Source: SW132 sp038150125 (lineage in GTDB: Bacteria; Bacteroidota; Rhodothermia; Balneolales; Balneolaceae). Taken from it: DNA of 64,000 bases. The stretch is taken from contig NZ_JBBVMF010000016.1 of assembly GCF_038150125.1 (NCBI RefSeq), forward strand, positions 78,858 to 142,857, read 5' to 3'. Position numbers and translations under genes: made by a program. This document shows positions 1 through 9,315 of this stretch, in pieces. The notes under the pieces were generated by a model. That model saw only the letters and a program-made list of their open reading frames with translations. It made no database searches and was not told where the DNA came from. Position 1 is the first letter of the stretch. The number at the start of each line of letters is the position of its first letter.

Positions 1-51
1 ATCCCACTCTTTAATTTGCTTATCCACAATTTGAGAAACTGTCATTGGCAT
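1..51 (-). CDS. N-terminal fragment of an unidentified gene, cut by the window edge
   Basis: Reading leftward from an ATG at 51-49, an open frame runs off the window edge and encodes MPMTVSQIVDKQIKEWD. A second ATG lies two codons in. Seventeen residues are too few to assign a family. The frame is open and soluble in character and would be transcribed divergently from the gene at 323, with about 270 AT-rich bases between them that could hold both promoters. It could equally be a chance frame. Confidence 0.3.
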   Translation of the reverse strand, partial: MPMTVSQIVDKQIKEWD

Positions 52-322
52 AGTATCAGGTATTTATAGAGTTAATAGGAATAAAATTTTATGGTCTTAA
101 ATATATGGTATATACGTATTTAACAAGATAATATATCTGATGGTTCAAGTTGGACGGCGGCTAAATTCAGGCGGCCAAAAAATATAGGTGACCAATTACA
201 ACAGGGCTGATTATGCTGAAAAAACCATCCTAATCTTTTCCGCGATTCGGCAGTATGTTTCTTATTTTGTCTATACAATTCAAATTAACAAAACAGTTCC
301 TGATTAATTAACCGTATGTCTA

Positions 323-811
323 ATGAGAAATGATGACGTTCTGAAAAGTATCAGCTACACGCTTAACCTCAATAAGCCTCAAATTGCTGAAATTTGCAAA
401 CTTGGCGGGTATGAGCCCGATCGCGGAGAGATCGAGATGATCTTTTCAGACGAAAAGGAAACTGAAAAGAGAATTGACGGACGAGTGGTTGAAAAGGATG
501 TCAGCCATGAGCTCACTTCGCACTTTCTCGACGGACTGATTATTCACCGGCGCGGCAAGCAAAAAAATGCAAAACCACGTCCGGTTGAAATTCCTGTCAC
601 TAACAACACAGTACTGAAAAAACTTAGGGTAGCGTTTAAACTCCGTGAAGAGGAGATTATTGAATTGTTGAAGATGAGTGGGTTTGAAGTATCCAAAACA
701 GAACTAAGCGCTCTGTTTCGAGCCGACGACCATCGTAATTACCGCCCTTGTGGCGATCAGTTACTGCGCTACTTCCTGAAAGGGCTGGCCGAAAAGTATA
801 AGGAGGAGTGA
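323..811 (+). CDS. DUF1456 family protein, YehS-like
   Basis: A 162-residue cytoplasmic protein made of two copies of the DUF1456 module, as in Escherichia coli YehS. The first copy is at about residues 1-80 (starts MRNDDVLKSISYTLNL, ends with an FLDGLI..RRGK stretch). The second is at about 90-158 (NNTVLKKLRVAFKLREEEI, then FRADDHRNYRPCGDQLLRYF). The NYRxCGDQxLRxFLxGL ending is characteristic of the family. The length matches the family norm of about 155-165. The molecular function of DUF1456 is not established. The stop overlaps a GTG that opens the remnant frame at 808, which hints at a former two-gene unit. Confidence 0.9.
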   Translation: MRNDDVLKSISYTLNLNKPQIAEICKLGGYEPDRGEIEMIFSDEKETEKRIDGRVVEKDVSHELTSHFLDGLIIHRRGKQKNAKPRPVEIPVTNNTVLKKLRVAFKLREEEIIELLKMSGFEVSKTELSALFRADDHRNYRPCGDQLLRYFLKGLAEKYKEE

Positions 812-1215
812 CTCCTTTTTTCATAATCCTCGTATCAGCTTACATTGTTTTTAATGCTGAGGCCCAGCTTACATCCCCACCTGATACCCTTACTGCCGGC
901 AACAGTGAGCTGGTCCTCTATCAAATCATGCACGGATCTGTAGTGTTTAATTATGGTGGAATAACTGTATTTGCGGATCCATAAGGTGGCGCAGCTTTTT
1001 ATGAACAGTTTGATCCGCCAGACATCATTCTTATTACCCATACGCATGCTGATCACTATAACCCGGAAACGTTAACGGGGCTTGATATTGAAAATACAAC
1101 CTTTATCGTGCCACGAACAGTTGTTGATGTAATGGATGGCATGTACAGCGATCAGCTGGTGGATGCTGCAGGCAGTGGGATACAGGTTCGTATGAAAGAT
1201 TGGTATTCTAATTAA
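808..1215 (+). pseudogene. Decayed secreted metallo-beta-lactamase-fold hydrolase (UlaG-like), in-frame stop
   Basis: In the frame starting with the GTG at 808 the DNA encodes a signal-peptide-like start (FFIILVSAYIVFNAEAQ), then a beta-rich stretch ending VFADP. A TAA at 982-984 follows, and the frame resumes with GGAAFYEQFDPPDIILITH and the zinc-binding motif HTHADHY typical of the metallo-beta-lactamase fold. It continues to a stop at 1213-1215. Intact secreted members of this UlaG/YycJ-like group are about 230-260 residues, so both the internal stop and the early end after about 135 codons indicate decay. The residue lost at 982-984 is probably the Tyr of a DPYGG-like motif, since TAA is one base from TAT or TAC. 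Stop-codon readthrough is possible but unlikely given the missing C-terminal half. Confidence 0.75.
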
Positions 1216-2054
1216 ATACGTCGGGTCGATTACATCACTGAGAAATTTTGCATCAGACAAATAAAAGCTGTTCGATTACACAATCAAATTTTGAAAAGGC
1301 CACTTAATACGGCAGGCATTTCAGAATAGAAAATGATGGATGCTTAACTGGTTATGGTCAATGTCATTATTAAAGCTCATTGCTTTTGATTAATCCTCGA
1401 TTGAATCCCATTGTCGCTGCTTGCGTCTGAAAGCAAAGCTTGTATGTCAGTATGGGTTCCACAATTTATATGCGAGCAGGTGTAGTGAATGCGACAAAGC
1501 TGTATATAAAATCTATAATGATGGCCCCGTTATCATTGAAGTTAAGGGAGGTTACAAAACCTGTTATAAACTGCTTGGTTATTTGCTAGCCAAAAGCTGG
1601 ATTTATAAAGAAATTGCGCAAATAATTTGTTCAATATTATAATAAATTTGCTCATAAATTTTGTATTGCTTTTGCGCATTTACTATCTTGGAAAAGTTGG
1701 AAGCGCTTTTAGAATCTTGATGCGAAAAAAGGATGTTAGAGTGCTGGTTGGGAAATAAATATCAAAGATTAGATCTCTGTTATCTGAACAAATTTTGCTC
1801 AAAATTAGATGTGAGTAATATTCTCATCGACTCAGCATTCGTTTAGGTCTCGCCAACGGTAAAAAACAATTATAGACAGCTCAACCTATTTTTAAAAATG
1901 TTTATGGGATGAAAGGTGTGTGAGCTGCTGTGTACAAGTGCAAGTGTACTTGATGGCAGGCATGATGTGAAGGGGTGAACGATCCGTCTAACCTGTCAAA
2001 TAGTGAAATAAGTTAAAGTTCTGAACTCCATACAGGGTATGTAGGGGAAATGAT
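1216..2054. other. Gene-poor stretch upstream of the PUL regulator
   Basis: About 840 bases between the decayed hydrolase and the sigma-factor gene. A TTG-initiated frame at 1421-1642 could encode 73 residues with a C..H..RCSECDK pattern, but it has no recognisable family, an unusual start and no ribosome binding site; I treat it as doubtful. The AT-rich stretch 1640-1900 holds no clear gene. The 100 bases before the sigma factor contain a small imperfect palindrome around 1935-1952 (CAAGT..ACTTG) that might be an operator. Nothing else supportable was seen. Confidence 0.4.
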
Positions 2055-2633
2055 ATGACCAGAAGCAATTTTTTAGAAGATATAAACTTATGGAAGCGGG
2101 TTGTTAACGAGAATAGTGGTGATGCTTTTTCCGCTTTATTCAGGAAATATTATAAGCCGCTACTAAACTATGGGTTGCAGTTAGTGCCTCGTAAGCAGCT
2201 GGTCAAAGACAGTATACAAGAACTTTTCTTTACGGTTTGGGATCGAAGAGATCGTTTATCTGAAATTGAAAATGTGAGTTCCTATCTCTTTACTTCTTTT
2301 CGCAGAACCCTCTTCAGGCAAGTCGAAATGTTTCAAATTTGGCAAAAAAGAGATCAGTTGTATTTTGTAGAAACAATCCAGGAAATTGGGTTGAATACTG
2401 AGCAGTCACTTATAGTGGAAGAGATAAATCGAGAGACAAAAGAAAATTTGAAGAAAGCTTTTGAGAATTTAACCGGGCATCAAAAGGAAGCTGCCTTTTT
2501 GAAATTCTACTGCGGGCTATCGAATGATGAGATTAGCGACGTTATGGGCATTAGGAAAGAAAGCGTGTACAACTATATGTATCGTGCCATCTGTGTTCTA
2601 AAAGAGAGTATGAGTATTTCACTCGCCGGCTGA
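2055..2633 (+). CDS. ECF RNA polymerase sigma factor, FecI-like
   Basis: A 192-residue sigma-70 family factor of the extracytoplasmic-function type. Region 2 lies at about residues 20-95 (FSALFRKYYKPLLNYGLQLV, then DSIQELFFTVWDRRDRL, the -10 recognition helix). Region 4 lies at about 125-185, with the helix-turn-helix GLSNDEISDVMGIRKESVYNY. Length and layout match FecI-type factors of Bacteroidota. It is followed by a FecR-type gene and a SusC receptor that carries an STN domain. It therefore probably directs transcription of this PUL when the receptor senses its glycan. The start ATG is preceded by a GGGGAAATGAT stretch, a plausible ribosome binding site. The exact promoters it recognises cannot be read from the sequence. 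Confidence 0.93.
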   Translation: MTRSNFLEDINLWKRVVNENSGDAFSALFRKYYKPLLNYGLQLVPRKQLVKDSIQELFFTVWDRRDRLSEIENVSSYLFTSFRRTLFRQVEMFQIWQKRDQLYFVETIQEIGLNTEQSLIVEEINRETKENLKKAFENLTGHQKEAAFLKFYCGLSNDEISDVMGIRKESVYNYMYRAICVLKESMSISLAG

Positions 2634-2706
2634 TTTGCCTGATATTATAATTTGCAAACCAGGGTGCTTTGAATCCAAATGTCTGAACGTCAGGCAAATT
2701 TTTTTC
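2633..2706 (+). terminator. Hairpin plus T-run between sigma factor and FecR gene
   Basis: ATTTGCCTGA at 2633-2642 is exactly complementary to TCAGGCAAAT at 2690-2699, and a run of eight thymines follows (2698-2705). The left arm begins at the last base of the sigma-factor stop codon. The 47-base loop is long for an intrinsic terminator, so this may be a partial terminator or attenuator that lowers FecR expression relative to the sigma factor. Confidence 0.5.
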
Positions 2707-2759
2707 AAAAAAATAAAAGTTTTTAGTGGAGATCTGTCAGGTGACTCTCTTTATATACA

Positions 2760-3887
2760 TTGAAATCAAATCAGAAATCACAAATTGAACCATATTTGGC
2801 CACCCCAAATCAGGAATTAGCAGAATTATTAGGTAATAAGTCCTTTACTCGCTGGATTCAAGGCAATGCCGGTAAGTCTGAAAAACGGAGGTGGGATGCC
2901 TGGGAAAAAAGAAATCCGTCTCACAGGGAGCTTTGTGCAAATGCTGAGATTTTTTTTCAGATGCGATTGGAGCTGGATCCGGCGGAAGACGCAGAAGTGC
3001 AGTTGGACAGATTAAATAAGCGGATTGTCAGAGTTAAAAGGCACAAGAATCAAAAAATAGGTGAAAAAATTAAGTTGAAGCGCGATTTAGGAATCTACCG
3101 AGTGGCATTTGCTGCTACAATTTTGCTGCTGCTGTCGATCGCAGGCGCGCTCTATCTTTTCAATCCCGGTGTTCTCACGGTATCTGCTGAACAAAATATC
3201 GAGTCAGAGTTTGTTTTAGCTGAAACCGGATATGGAGAAACTAGTTCTCTCAAGTTTAGTGATGGATCGCTAATTCAGTTAAATGCAAAGTCATCACTGC
3301 GTTACAACCTGGATCAGTTTGGCAGTAAGCGGGTCGAAGTTTGGCTGCAGGGCGAAGGATACTTTGATATTGCATCTAACCCCGGAGGCGAAAAGCGTGA
3401 GTTTATCATTCACACTGACAATGGAAAGATTAAGGTTTTAGGAACTAAGTTTAATGTGGATACACGGTTCCGGAAAACCAGTGTTGTATTGGAGGATGGG
3501 CTGTTAGAGGTGTCGGGTAATGAATCTCTGGGCCTGGCGTCCAGCAGAAAAATATTGAAGCCAGGTAATCTTGCTATCATCAACGGTTCCTCCTCAGATA
3601 TTGAGATTCAAAATGTGGATGTGAAGATGTTTACAGCCTGGATTAATGGCGAAAAAGTATTCCGAAACACACCACTTAAAGATATTTTCACATCAATTGA
3701 AGCTACTTACGGAGTAAAGATTGATGTGGAATCCCCGGATTTGCTGGATCGCCAGATAACCGGGGTTTTTCAAAACCCTGACTTGCAAATTTTGCTTGCC
3801 GGCCTTCAAGAAATTCTTGACCTGCATATAGAGCAGGTTAATGACAAAGAGTTTTTGATTTCACGGAAGTCAATTCAATATGAGTAA
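2760..3887 (+). CDS. FecR-family anti-sigma factor
   Basis: A 375-residue inner-membrane anti-sigma factor. The cytoplasmic N-terminal part (1-110) would hold the sigma factor. A single membrane helix follows at about 114-134 (FAATILLLLSIAGALYLF). The periplasmic FecR domain lies at about 155-255 (LKFSDGSLIQLNAKSSLRY, then EGYFDIA and VLGTKFNV). A C-terminal STN-like DUF4974 domain lies at about 300-370 (LKDIFTSIEATYGVKIDV). The frame opens with TTG; the stop at 2742-2744 leaves no upstream ATG, so either TTG is used or the true start lies further in. The 3' end overlaps the SusC frame by eight bases, suggesting translational coupling. It should relay receptor occupancy to the sigma factor encoded just upstream. 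Confidence 0.92.
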   Translation: MKSNQKSQIEPYLATPNQELAELLGNKSFTRWIQGNAGKSEKRRWDAWEKRNPSHRELCANAEIFFQMRLELDPAEDAEVQLDRLNKRIVRVKRHKNQKIGEKIKLKRDLGIYRVAFAATILLLLSIAGALYLFNPGVLTVSAEQNIESEFVLAETGYGETSSLKFSDGSLIQLNAKSSLRYNLDQFGSKRVEVWLQGEGYFDIASNPGGEKREFIIHTDNGKIKVLGTKFNVDTRFRKTSVVLEDGLLEVSGNESLGLASSRKILKPGNLAIINGSSSDIEIQNVDVKMFTAWINGEKVFRNTPLKDIFTSIEATYGVKIDVESPDLLDRQITGVFQNPDLQILLAGLQEILDLHIEQVNDKEFLISRKSIQYE

Positions 3888-6800
3888 ACCTAATGATCAG
3901 TTTTCAATGTCAAAATCAATGGGAACAAAGATGAAAGATATAATTATGAAAATCCGCGTTTTGGGATGCCTGTTTTTTATCCTGGCTGCGGGAGTAGCCT
4001 CTGTAGATGCACAAATTGCAGACCAGCAATTAACTCTAAACGACCAAGAGGATATCGGGGCACAAACAGCCAGTATTCTGCTGGAAGATGCCCTTAAACA
4101 ATTTGAAGACAGGTTTGATGTGTCTTTTGTTTATGAAAGCAATGTGCTGAACGGAATGCGCGTTAAACCAAAAAATATACGCCCGTCAGATAATTTGGAT
4201 TTAGAATTGAACCAGCTTCTGGAGCAATTTAACCTGATGTTTACCAATCTGAATGATCGTACGTACGTTATCAAACGTAATCCTGTTGCTCTGGTTACCA
4301 CCGCACAAACAGCCGTTCATATGGTGGAGGGTGTGGTCACAGATTATGAAACCAGAGAAACGATGCCTGGCGTTAACATAACTATAAAAGGAAACCCCAC
4401 TCTGGGTACATCTACCAATTTGGACGGGGAATATTCTCTAAATGCACCTGCTGCCAATGATACGCTGGTATTTTCATTTATTGGGTACCAGAGATTAGAA
4501 GTGCCTATTGAAGGACGCAGCCAGATTGATGTAGCCATGGAGCTTTCGACCATAACCGGAGAAGAGCTGGTTGTTATTGGGTTCGGTACCCAGGAACGGG
4601 CAAGTGTTGTTGCCGGCGTTTCCTCTATCTCTGAAAGAGATCTGGAACGGACTGTTCAGGTACCTAACCTGAGTATGGCGCTTTCGGGTAAACTGCCTGG
4701 TGTGGTAACTGTAAGTAGTACAGGCTTGCCGGGAGAAGAAGATCCTCAGATATTTGTACGTGGACGAAGTACATGGCAGGATTCCTCCCCGCTTATTTTG
4801 GTGGATGGCATTGAAAGATCTATAGGAAATATCGACATGAGTACTGTGTCGTCCGTAACTGTTTTGAAAGATGCCTCAGCTACTGCCGTCTATGGTGTGC
4901 AGGGTGCTAACGGTGTTATTCTTGTACAAACCAAAACCGGGTACGAGGGGCAGGTTCAGATTTCAGGTAGTTTTAAAAATACGGTAAAAGTACCGTCACA
5001 ACTGCCCGGCGTTATGGATGGATATGAAACACTCATGTTGCGAAACCAGGCTATTGCTAATGAATTGGGAGCACCGAATGCAAGCTGGGGTGAATATTAT
5101 ACTCAGGACTTTGTCGACCGGTACCAGAGACCTCAATCACCAGAAGACCGTGTTCGGTATGCTAATGTAGACTGGAGTGATGAACTATTCAGAAATTACA
5201 CACAATCTTATGATGCGAGTCTGAATGTCAGAGGTGGATCGGAATTTGTACAATTCTTTGCAAGTGCCAACTATCTGAATGAAGGAGATCTATTTAAAGA
5301 ATTTGACAACAACCGTGGGTATCAGTCCGGATTTGGATACCAGAGGTTGAATGCCCGTTCAAATCTTGATTTTCAGATAACGCCTTCTACTACGTTAAGT
5401 GCAAAAATTGCCGGCTCGTACGGAGCAAGAAAAAGACCCTGGGGTTTTTCAGGTGGCGATTACGGATTTTGGATAGCTGCCTACAGTGCATCGCCAACAC
5501 AGTATTTACCAAGGTACCCTGATGGCAGTTATGGATTTGATCCTGATGCAACCGGCGGGAGTAGTAACTCAGTAGAAATTTTGGCATTGAGCGGGATTGA
5601 ACGAATAACCAGTACAGATCTGACCACGAATTTTGAGCTTGATCAGAACCTGGACATGCTTGTGCCGGGATTAGATTTTAGAGGTCAGATCGCTGTTGAT
5701 AATACTTTTATAGAAGGAAACAGGGGTATTAATGACTTATATAATTCTGCAAGAAATAAATACGTTGACCCGATAAGCGGAGCAGAGACATATCAGCCCC
5801 TGTATGATACGGGTACACAATTCGATTTTCAGTCTGGTAGTCTGTGGAATACAGATGGAGGGTCGGTCAATAATAATCAGACGTATCGAAGACTGTACTA
5901 TCAGTTACAGTTAAACTACAATTTTACGCTGGGTGACAGACATAAATTTAGTGAGATGGTACTTGTAAACCGTACACAAAATGCTGTCGGTAGTATTATT
6001 CCGCGGGCCAGGGAAAATTGGGTGTTTCGTACAACCTATAATTACGATCAAAGATATATTCTTGAATATAACGGGTCCTATAACGGATCAGAGAAGTTTG
6101 GTGAAGGTTACCGCTTTGGTTTCTTCTCTTCAGGAGGTTTCGGCTGGAACATTCACAGAGAAAAATTTATGAGTTCTTTTGATTTCCTGGATAATTTAAA
6201 GCTCAGGGCATCTTACGGAACAATCGGGGATGATAATACCAACGGCCGCTGGCTTTACAGGTCGGAATGGGTTTATGGGGGTAATACTGGTATTGGTACA
6301 TCAGGAATTCAGGCTCCGGTCAGCCCATATACCTGGTACAGAGTGCAATCGCTTGGTAACCCTGATGTACGCTGGGCTACAGTAACAAAAGCGAATCTTG
6401 GGATTGATTTTGGACTTTTCCAAGGTTTGATATCGGGATCTATCGATATTTTTCGTGATCAGCGAGAAGATATTCTTATCAGTGGTTCCGAGCGGGCTAT
6501 TCCCTCTTACTTTGGCCAGCAAGCTCCCGTCGCTAACCTGGGAGAGGTTAATAACAAGGGGTATGAGCTTACCCTTAATGTAGATCAAAGGTTTGATAAC
6601 GGATTACGTCTGTGGACCGAGATGAATATTACACACGCAGAAAATGAAGTGATTGAGCGTGATGATCCCGACTTGACCCCAGAATATCAGAAGGAGGCAG
6701 GTTTCGCTGTTGGTCAGGCGAGAACACACGTAGATAACGGCTTTTATAATTCCTGGGATGAAGTTTATGCGTCTGCTCCGTTTAATACAAATGATGCAGG

Positions 6801-7371
6801 CAAGTTACCGGGCGGGAAATATATCGTTGATTACAATTCAGATGGAATAATTGATGATCAGGACAGTGTTCCTTACGGCTATTCCGGCACACCACAAAAC
6901 ACCTACAATACTACAGTGGGATTCGATTGGAGGGGGTTAAGTGCATTTGCTCAGTTTTACGGAGTTAATAATGTTAATCGGTGGACTAACTTTGGAAGCC
7001 TTGGCGGCAATGAATTGGCATATGCCGTAGATGGAGGGTATTGGAGCATGGACAATCCCGATGCGAATACCCAGATGCCACGCTGGAATACCAATGTAAG
7101 TGGCTTTAGCAGAGGCAGCCGATGGATGTATGACGGATCCTTTTTACGCCTGAAGAATGCACAAATTGGCTACACATTTGATTCAAGATCAGGCGTTGCA
7201 AGAAATCTTGGTGTAAGCAGTTTTAAGGTCTATTTAAATGGTTATAACCTTCTGTTGTGGACCGACATGCCCGATGACCGGGAATCTAATTTTGCAGGTG
7301 GTGCAGTGCCCAGTCAGGGTGCTTATCCAACAGTAAAACGGTTTAACCTTGGGGTTAATGTTAATTTCTAA
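3880..7371 (+). CDS. SusC-like TonB-dependent receptor with STN transducer domain
   Basis: A 1163-residue outer-membrane receptor that imports oligosaccharides using TonB energy. The order is: signal peptide (best from the internal ATG at 3946, giving KIRVLGCLFFILAAG..DAQ), STN domain at about residues 68-133, carboxypeptidase-D-like regulatory domain at 149-220 (VEGVVTDYETRETMPGVNI, FSFIGY), plug at about 233-355 (LVVIGFGTQERASVV, IFVRGRST, PLILVDGIER, ASATAVYGVQGANGVILV), then the 22-strand barrel ending in the phenylalanine KRFNLGVNVNF. The STN domain is the part that signals to FecR in transducing receptors, so this protein is the likely sensor for the upstream FecI/FecR pair. It overlaps FecR by eight bases. 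A cognate SusD follows after ten bases. Confidence 0.95.
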   Translation: MSKPNDQFSMSKSMGTKMKDIIMKIRVLGCLFFILAAGVASVDAQIADQQLTLNDQEDIGAQTASILLEDALKQFEDRFDVSFVYESNVLNGMRVKPKNIRPSDNLDLELNQLLEQFNLMFTNLNDRTYVIKRNPVALVTTAQTAVHMVEGVVTDYETRETMPGVNITIKGNPTLGTSTNLDGEYSLNAPAANDTLVFSFIGYQRLEVPIEGRSQIDVAMELSTITGEELVVIGFGTQERASVVAGVSSISERDLERTVQVPNLSMALSGKLPGVVTVSSTGLPGEEDPQIFVRGRSTWQDSSPLILVDGIERSIGNIDMSTVSSVTVLKDASATAVYGVQGANGVILVQTKTGYEGQVQISGSFKNTVKVPSQLPGVMDGYETLMLRNQAIANELGAPNASWGEYYTQDFVDRYQRPQSPEDRVRYANVDWSDELFRNYTQSYDASLNVRGGSEFVQFFASANYLNEGDLFKEFDNNRGYQSGFGYQRLNARSNLDFQITPSTTLSAKIAGSYGARKRPWGFSGGDYGFWIAAYSASPTQYLPRYPDGSYGFDPDATGGSSNSVEILALSGIERITSTDLTTNFELDQNLDMLVPGLDFRGQIAVDNTFIEGNRGINDLYNSARNKYVDPISGAETYQPLYDTGTQFDFQSGSLWNTDGGSVNNNQTYRRLYYQLQLNYNFTLGDRHKFSEMVLVNRTQNAVGSIIPRARENWVFRTTYNYDQRYILEYNGSYNGSEKFGEGYRFGFFSSGGFGWNIHREKFMSSFDFLDNLKLRASYGTIGDDNTNGRWLYRSEWVYGGNTGIGTSGIQAPVSPYTWYRVQSLGNPDVRWATVTKANLGIDFGLFQGLISGSIDIFRDQREDILISGSERAIPSYFGQQAPVANLGEVNNKGYELTLNVDQRFDNGLRLWTEMNITHAENEVIERDDPDLTPEYQKEAGFAVGQARTHVDNGFYNSWDEVYASAPFNTNDAGKLPGGKYIVDYNSDGIIDDQDSVPYGYSGTPQNTYNTTVGFDWRGLSAFAQFYGVNNVNRWTNFGSLGGNELAYAVDGGYWSMDNPDANTQMPRWNTNVSGFSRGSRWMYDGSFLRLKNAQIGYTFDSRSGVARNLGVSSFKVYLNGYNLLLWTDMPDDRESNFAGGAVPSQGAYPTVKRFNLGVNVNF

Positions 7372-7381
7372 ATTTGTTGTT

Positions 7382-9271
7382 ATGAAAATGAATACGATGA
7401 AATATACAATATTTGGTTTCTGTATTCTTCTGAGCGCAGTGCTGCTGGTTTCATGCGAGGAATTCCTCTCGAAATCACCAGAAACAAATATCTCTGAAGA
7501 AGAAGCATTTAAAAACTTTACCAATTTCCAGGGTTATACTGAAGAGTTATATAACACCATTCCAGATTTTTCCAATTCATATTGGACTAGTAACTGGAAT
7601 TTTGGTGATGATATAATTACCAGTAATGACATGGATTACCACATCGTGGATATGTTCGATGAGGGTAATTTTTGGGGCTGGCAATCCGAAAATAACGGAT
7701 GGAATACATCCTGGTTGGATAAAGCGGGAAATCCTCCTACTGGTAGTTCCAGCCGATTTGACAAAGAGCTATGGGATCACGGCTGGTATTCTATACGCAA
7801 GGCAAATGTCGGGCTTAATAACCTTGACAAATTCCAGGGCACAACAATGGAGAAAAACTTGATTGAAGGTCAATTACTGTTTTTCAGGGCCTGGCATTAT
7901 TTCCAGTTCATGCAATACTTTGGCGGTTTACCTTACATGAGTGATCCCCTGCCCGCTGACACGCAGTTTGATCAGGAAAGATTACCCTATCAGGCCATTG
8001 CCGATAGTGTAGCACAAGATTTTAGAAGAGCAGCCGATCTTTTACCTATTGATTGGGATAATACTGAGCCAGGTGCCCGAACATCTGGTAATAATGGCCT
8101 GCGTATAAATAAAGTAATGGCCCTTGGGTATCTTGGTAAAAATCTGCTTTGGGCGTCCAGTCCTTTAATGAACAATGGAGCTGATGAAACAGCAAGCAGC
8201 TATAGCCAGGAATATGCCCAGCGGGCAGCTGATGCCTTCGGTGAGCTATTGAGTCTTGTTGAATCTGGTGATACAAAATATGAGCTGTTACCCTTCGAAG
8301 ACTGGCACATGAACTTTTATACTCATGGCCAAAACTGGCAGTTGCCTGGTGGTACTGAGCGCATATTTACTGGTCCATATTTTGATGCATGGCAATCAAA
8401 CTGGAATACAAGTAAACAGTTCCAGCCTACTGTATTGCTGGATGGCAGTAACTTTTTCCCTACAGCAAACTATGTACAAAACTTTGGTATGGCTAACGGG
8501 CTTCCTCTTAGTGTTCAGGATTCCGGTTACGACAATGAATATCCCTGGAGAGATCGAGACCCGCGTTTTTATAAAACGTTTGTCTTTGATGGCTTGCAGG
8601 TAGTTCAGGGAACCATGCCCAGTGGAGAAGAACAGCATCGCTATGCTAATCTCTATACCGGGGGAAGCTATAGATTCGCTAACGGAACTAGTCCTGGCGG
8701 AACTCAAACCGGCTACACCCTGAGGAAATTTATACCTTTGACGGCCAATAATTACGACCAGGGTATGAGCTATGGCAGTAATTTGCATGTTCACCTTCCC
8801 TGGATGCGCCTGGCCGACGTATACATCATGTATGCTGAAGCGGCTGCTGTTGCAAATCTATCGGCTGACGGATCGGCTAACAATTTTAGTATGACCGCGG
8901 AAGATGCCGTTAACGTAATACGTGAAAGGGCCGGGGTTAATCCTGTTGATAATAGATATTTAGGCAACGTCAACGACTTTCTGGAAGAAGTAAGGCGAGA
9001 GTGGGCAGTTGAGCTGGCATTTGAGAAAAATCGGTTCACAAATCTGCGCCGCTGGTTATTATTAACAGACGATCGATATGCCAAAAAAACAGGCCATTTC
9101 TTTCAGCGCGGTCCAAATTTCGATCCCGATAATCCAAGAGAAAACCAGGTACAGAACCTGACCGAAATGATGCTTAAAGAGCGGAATTACAACCAACGGC
9201 ACTACTGGTTACCGCTAAAAAGGTCTGACGTGAATATTAGCAGTAGCTTTGAACAAAATCCTGGATGGTGA
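7382..9271 (+). CDS. SusD/RagB-family glycan-binding lipoprotein
   Basis: A 629-residue surface lipoprotein that caps the preceding SusC and binds the target glycan. The ATG at 7382 gives a proper lipoprotein signal (..ILLSAVLLVSC, lipid cysteine at residue 25). An upstream in-frame ATG at 7349 would lie inside the SusC gene and bury the signal. The body shows SusD features: EEAFKNFTNFQGYTEELYN near the N terminus, NLIEGQLLFFRAWHYFQFMQYFGGLPYM (TPR-like helices), a central LPWMRLADVYIMYAEAA segment and the C-terminal VRREWAVELAFEKNRFTNLRRW signature. The last codons overlap the frame of the next receptor gene. Confidence 0.95.
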   Translation: MKMNTMKYTIFGFCILLSAVLLVSCEEFLSKSPETNISEEEAFKNFTNFQGYTEELYNTIPDFSNSYWTSNWNFGDDIITSNDMDYHIVDMFDEGNFWGWQSENNGWNTSWLDKAGNPPTGSSSRFDKELWDHGWYSIRKANVGLNNLDKFQGTTMEKNLIEGQLLFFRAWHYFQFMQYFGGLPYMSDPLPADTQFDQERLPYQAIADSVAQDFRRAADLLPIDWDNTEPGARTSGNNGLRINKVMALGYLGKNLLWASSPLMNNGADETASSYSQEYAQRAADAFGELLSLVESGDTKYELLPFEDWHMNFYTHGQNWQLPGGTERIFTGPYFDAWQSNWNTSKQFQPTVLLDGSNFFPTANYVQNFGMANGLPLSVQDSGYDNEYPWRDRDPRFYKTFVFDGLQVVQGTMPSGEEQHRYANLYTGGSYRFANGTSPGGTQTGYTLRKFIPLTANNYDQGMSYGSNLHVHLPWMRLADVYIMYAEAAAVANLSADGSANNFSMTAEDAVNVIRERAGVNPVDNRYLGNVNDFLEEVRREWAVELAFEKNRFTNLRRWLLLTDDRYAKKTGHFFQRGPNFDPDNPRENQVQNLTEMMLKERNYNQRHYWLPLKRSDVNISSSFEQNPGW

Positions 9272-9315
9272 TGCTAAACCATGGAGATAAATTACACCAG
9301 TTAAAAAACGTAGAA

